Positions 61,980 to 64,000 of a stretch of 64,000 nt of DNA are shown in pieces. This stretch comes from Desmodesmus armatus. Its lineage: Eukaryota > Chlorophyta > Chlorophyceae > Sphaeropleales > Scenedesmaceae. The notes beneath the pieces were generated by a model, which saw only the letters and a list, made by a program, of their open reading frames with translations, was not told the origin of the DNA and did no database searches. Location of the stretch: assembly GCA_007449985.2 (NCBI GenBank), contig VIIQ02000579.1, forward strand, positions 231,433 to 295,432, in the 5' to 3' direction. A program made the position numbers and the translations under genes. Each line of letters opens with the position of its first letter. Position 1 is the stretch's first letter.

Positions 61980-64000
61980 CTGTAACCTGCTGCTGTGCTG
62001 AGAGCTCCACCATGCGGCCGTCGTTTAGCACCCCTATGGTCAAGGAATGGTCTGTTGAAGCAGAGCACATTCTGTTGGGGCCACCACTGCGCCTAAGTTC
62101 TCAGTGGGGCTTCGAGGTGTGAGGCAGATTGAGCTGTCCAGACAGTCACTGGGGGCCCCCTAATGCTTTAATACACCATACAGACAGAGATTGACCCGTA
62201 CGGAAAGTGACTCGTCCGACAGCGGGACAGCGAGAGTGTGTCAACAAAGTCAAACCTTTGGCAAAGAGGCCAAAGATGGCAGATTGCGCATTATAAGGGC
62301 TCGAACGTACTTGAATGCCGTGGCATGTTGAAGGATGTATCTTGCTAGCCATTGCAATGTCAACGGCCTGGTGTCACTGTGTTCAACCTCACCGCTCTGA
62401 GGCCCTTTTGCGGCCTGAAGCAGTCGCATTGTATTTATCTGTATACCACTACCCTTTTAATCACGCACGACCAGCCTCACCCGCCTGTGGACGGGTGCGG
62501 TTACGTTCCATCCTTGCACATCCCTCCATCCATCCGGTTGGGTGGGTGGCGTGGCAACTCCACCACTCGAGTCCCCAGTACATTTCAGCCGCAATCCTTC
62601 AAGTGCATTGCCTCCAGCTGACGAGCTCCTGCCTACCCATAGCAGGGCTGGGTAATCAGCAGCAGATTGGCACAGGCCTGTGCTAATGTCTGTCACATGC
62701 CTGTCCTAGGGACCTGGGCAACTGCAGGTGCTGACATGACACTGTCGATTTGGGCCCAACAGCAGCACAGAGGACAGCCGTGTTTACTGAAGGGTTTGTG
62801 TGTTAGAGGAGGCCAGCAACCACACAAAAACCAGCCGTGTGGGGGTGAGGGCAGGATGGAAGGGTTGCCTTGTGCACCACCAGTTGGCAAGGAACTGGGG
62901 CAGCCCATCACGTCGCATGACGGTGGTGCAACGGCCGCTGGCAGTTTATGGTGCACAAGCTGGCCCACCCCATCATGGCAAGGTTGTGTGCTACTCCACA
63001 GGCAACTTGAAGTAGCTATTCAGCTGCTGGCGATACGTCGCCACTGCACTGGCCTGCATGAGCGAGCCATTGCGTTGCAGGAATACATACTGAGAGAGCG
63101 CGCTGTGTCTTCTCGATGGAGCATAACAAGGGTAATTCCTTGCCAATTGTCAAGCATGCCGTGTACATCTGATGCACACTGTGCACATGAGCTGTAGCAA
63201 CATGACTCGGTCATGGGGGCGATTCTTAGGGTTGACTGGACCATTTCCAAATGATCGCATGCATACAAGCATTCCTCCCAATGGGGCAGCTCATAGCTGC
63301 TGCTGTTGTGCACAACACAACACGTGATGTGCCGCAATTGGGTGGCACTGCTGCCATACCGTACCCATGCATGCAACACCTGAGAAAGCCCACCAGACAC
63401 ATTCAACCCATTCCTAGATTGTCACAGTCTAGGAATGGTGCACAGTGTGCACCATAGCCTGTGTTGCAGCAAGCCAGCCCAACCAAGGCACCAGACAGCA
63501 TGCACGCCCGCATTCTATGGCTCCATAGGGACACCTTGAGCTTTCGGGAAGCTTCATCTGACTTACTCAGCTTGGCCCCTTATCACTGAGTGACTGTCCA
63601 TAGCACATCGCTGCAGGCAGTGGGGAAAAAAGTAACTTGGCACAGCCAATAACCTTGACTTTGCTTGTGGTGCAGCCAGCAGCAGGCAGCAAGCTAGAGC
63701 TAGGGGCTGCCAGCATGTTTCAGTAGCAGGCACACACCTGTAACAGCACACCTGTATGAACACGAGTCCTGTGCTGAGGGCAGGATAGGGCCGTTTGACC
63801 AAACTGGGGTCGACTGCTGCACTGCCAGGCTCCACACAAGCAGCTGCAAAAGCCCAACTGTCAGTGTCTGGGGGACACTGCCTTGCTGCACACGCAATGC
63901 AGCGCTGGCCAGGGGAGATAGCTGATGTACAGGAAAGAATGCAGTAAAGAGACGAATTTGGGGCAGCGCACAAGCAGCAGCTGCAGCGCAGGCAGATCAA
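61980..64000. other. Region upstream of the AP2 exons
   Basis: At least one earlier AP2-gene exon should lie here or off the right edge, because 61979 follows an acceptor (GGTTACAG). A minus-strand stretch at about 63750-63843 (AACVEPGSAAVDPSLVKRPY then PALSTGLVFIQ, followed by GTGTGC) looks like an exon after a TTTTGCAG acceptor, but I cannot link it. The rest shows nothing that I can support. Confidence 0.4.

Overview
This window is nuclear DNA of a green alga, most likely a chlamydomonadalean chlorophyte. The evidence is intron-dense genes with GT-AG introns, high GC, long CAG/CTG runs giving polyglutamine and polyalanine, and plant-type gene families (KAPP-like PP2C, ATR ending in YIWWMPW, AP2 transcription factor). 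The species cannot be fixed from the sequence. Every gene model is a manual splice reconstruction based on GT/AG sites, phase agreement and recalled family alignments.

Layout. 1-4635 (+): 3' part of an unrecognised Q/S/A-rich protein. 8016-9965 and 10969-13524 (-): two paralogous F-box-like/leucine-rich-repeat genes. 14051-22347 (+): a very large FHA plus PP2C phosphatase of the kinase-associated protein phosphatase (KAPP) type, divergent from the second LRR gene across about 0.5 kb. 22755-24180 (+): a small protein whose C-terminus resembles the eIF5A OB fold. 25124-26975 (-): 3' exons of a coiled-coil, multi-pass membrane protein. 27953 to about 55500 (-): the checkpoint kinase ATR, about 47 exons over 27.5 kb, from N-terminal HEAT repeats to kinase and FATC. 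59859-61979 (-): 3' part of an AP2-domain transcription factor with a Q-rich tail. The stretches 4913-8015, 24181-25123, 55501-59858 and 61980-64000 hold no gene that I can support.

The ATR introns carry several insertions: a probable tRNA-Pro(UGG) on the opposite strand, a 292-bp terminal-inverted-repeat element, a 143-bp foldback, a large inverted pair of minisatellite arrays, a 121-bp (AC)n tract, telomere-like repeats and SINE-like copies. A SINE-like family with pentanucleotide (ACAGT)n tails recurs at least five times across the window.

The most striking pattern is repeated local duplication of the end of an intron plus the start of the next exon. In seven cases across three genes a decayed copy lies just 5' of the functional exon. 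One further duplicate, in the PP2C domain, is an intact, phase-compatible 48-codon exon lying 3' of its source. A second pattern is technical: at least seven apparent frameshifts in otherwise good exons are each repaired by adding one base, mostly beside G/C homopolymers. This points to consensus under-calling rather than gene decay.
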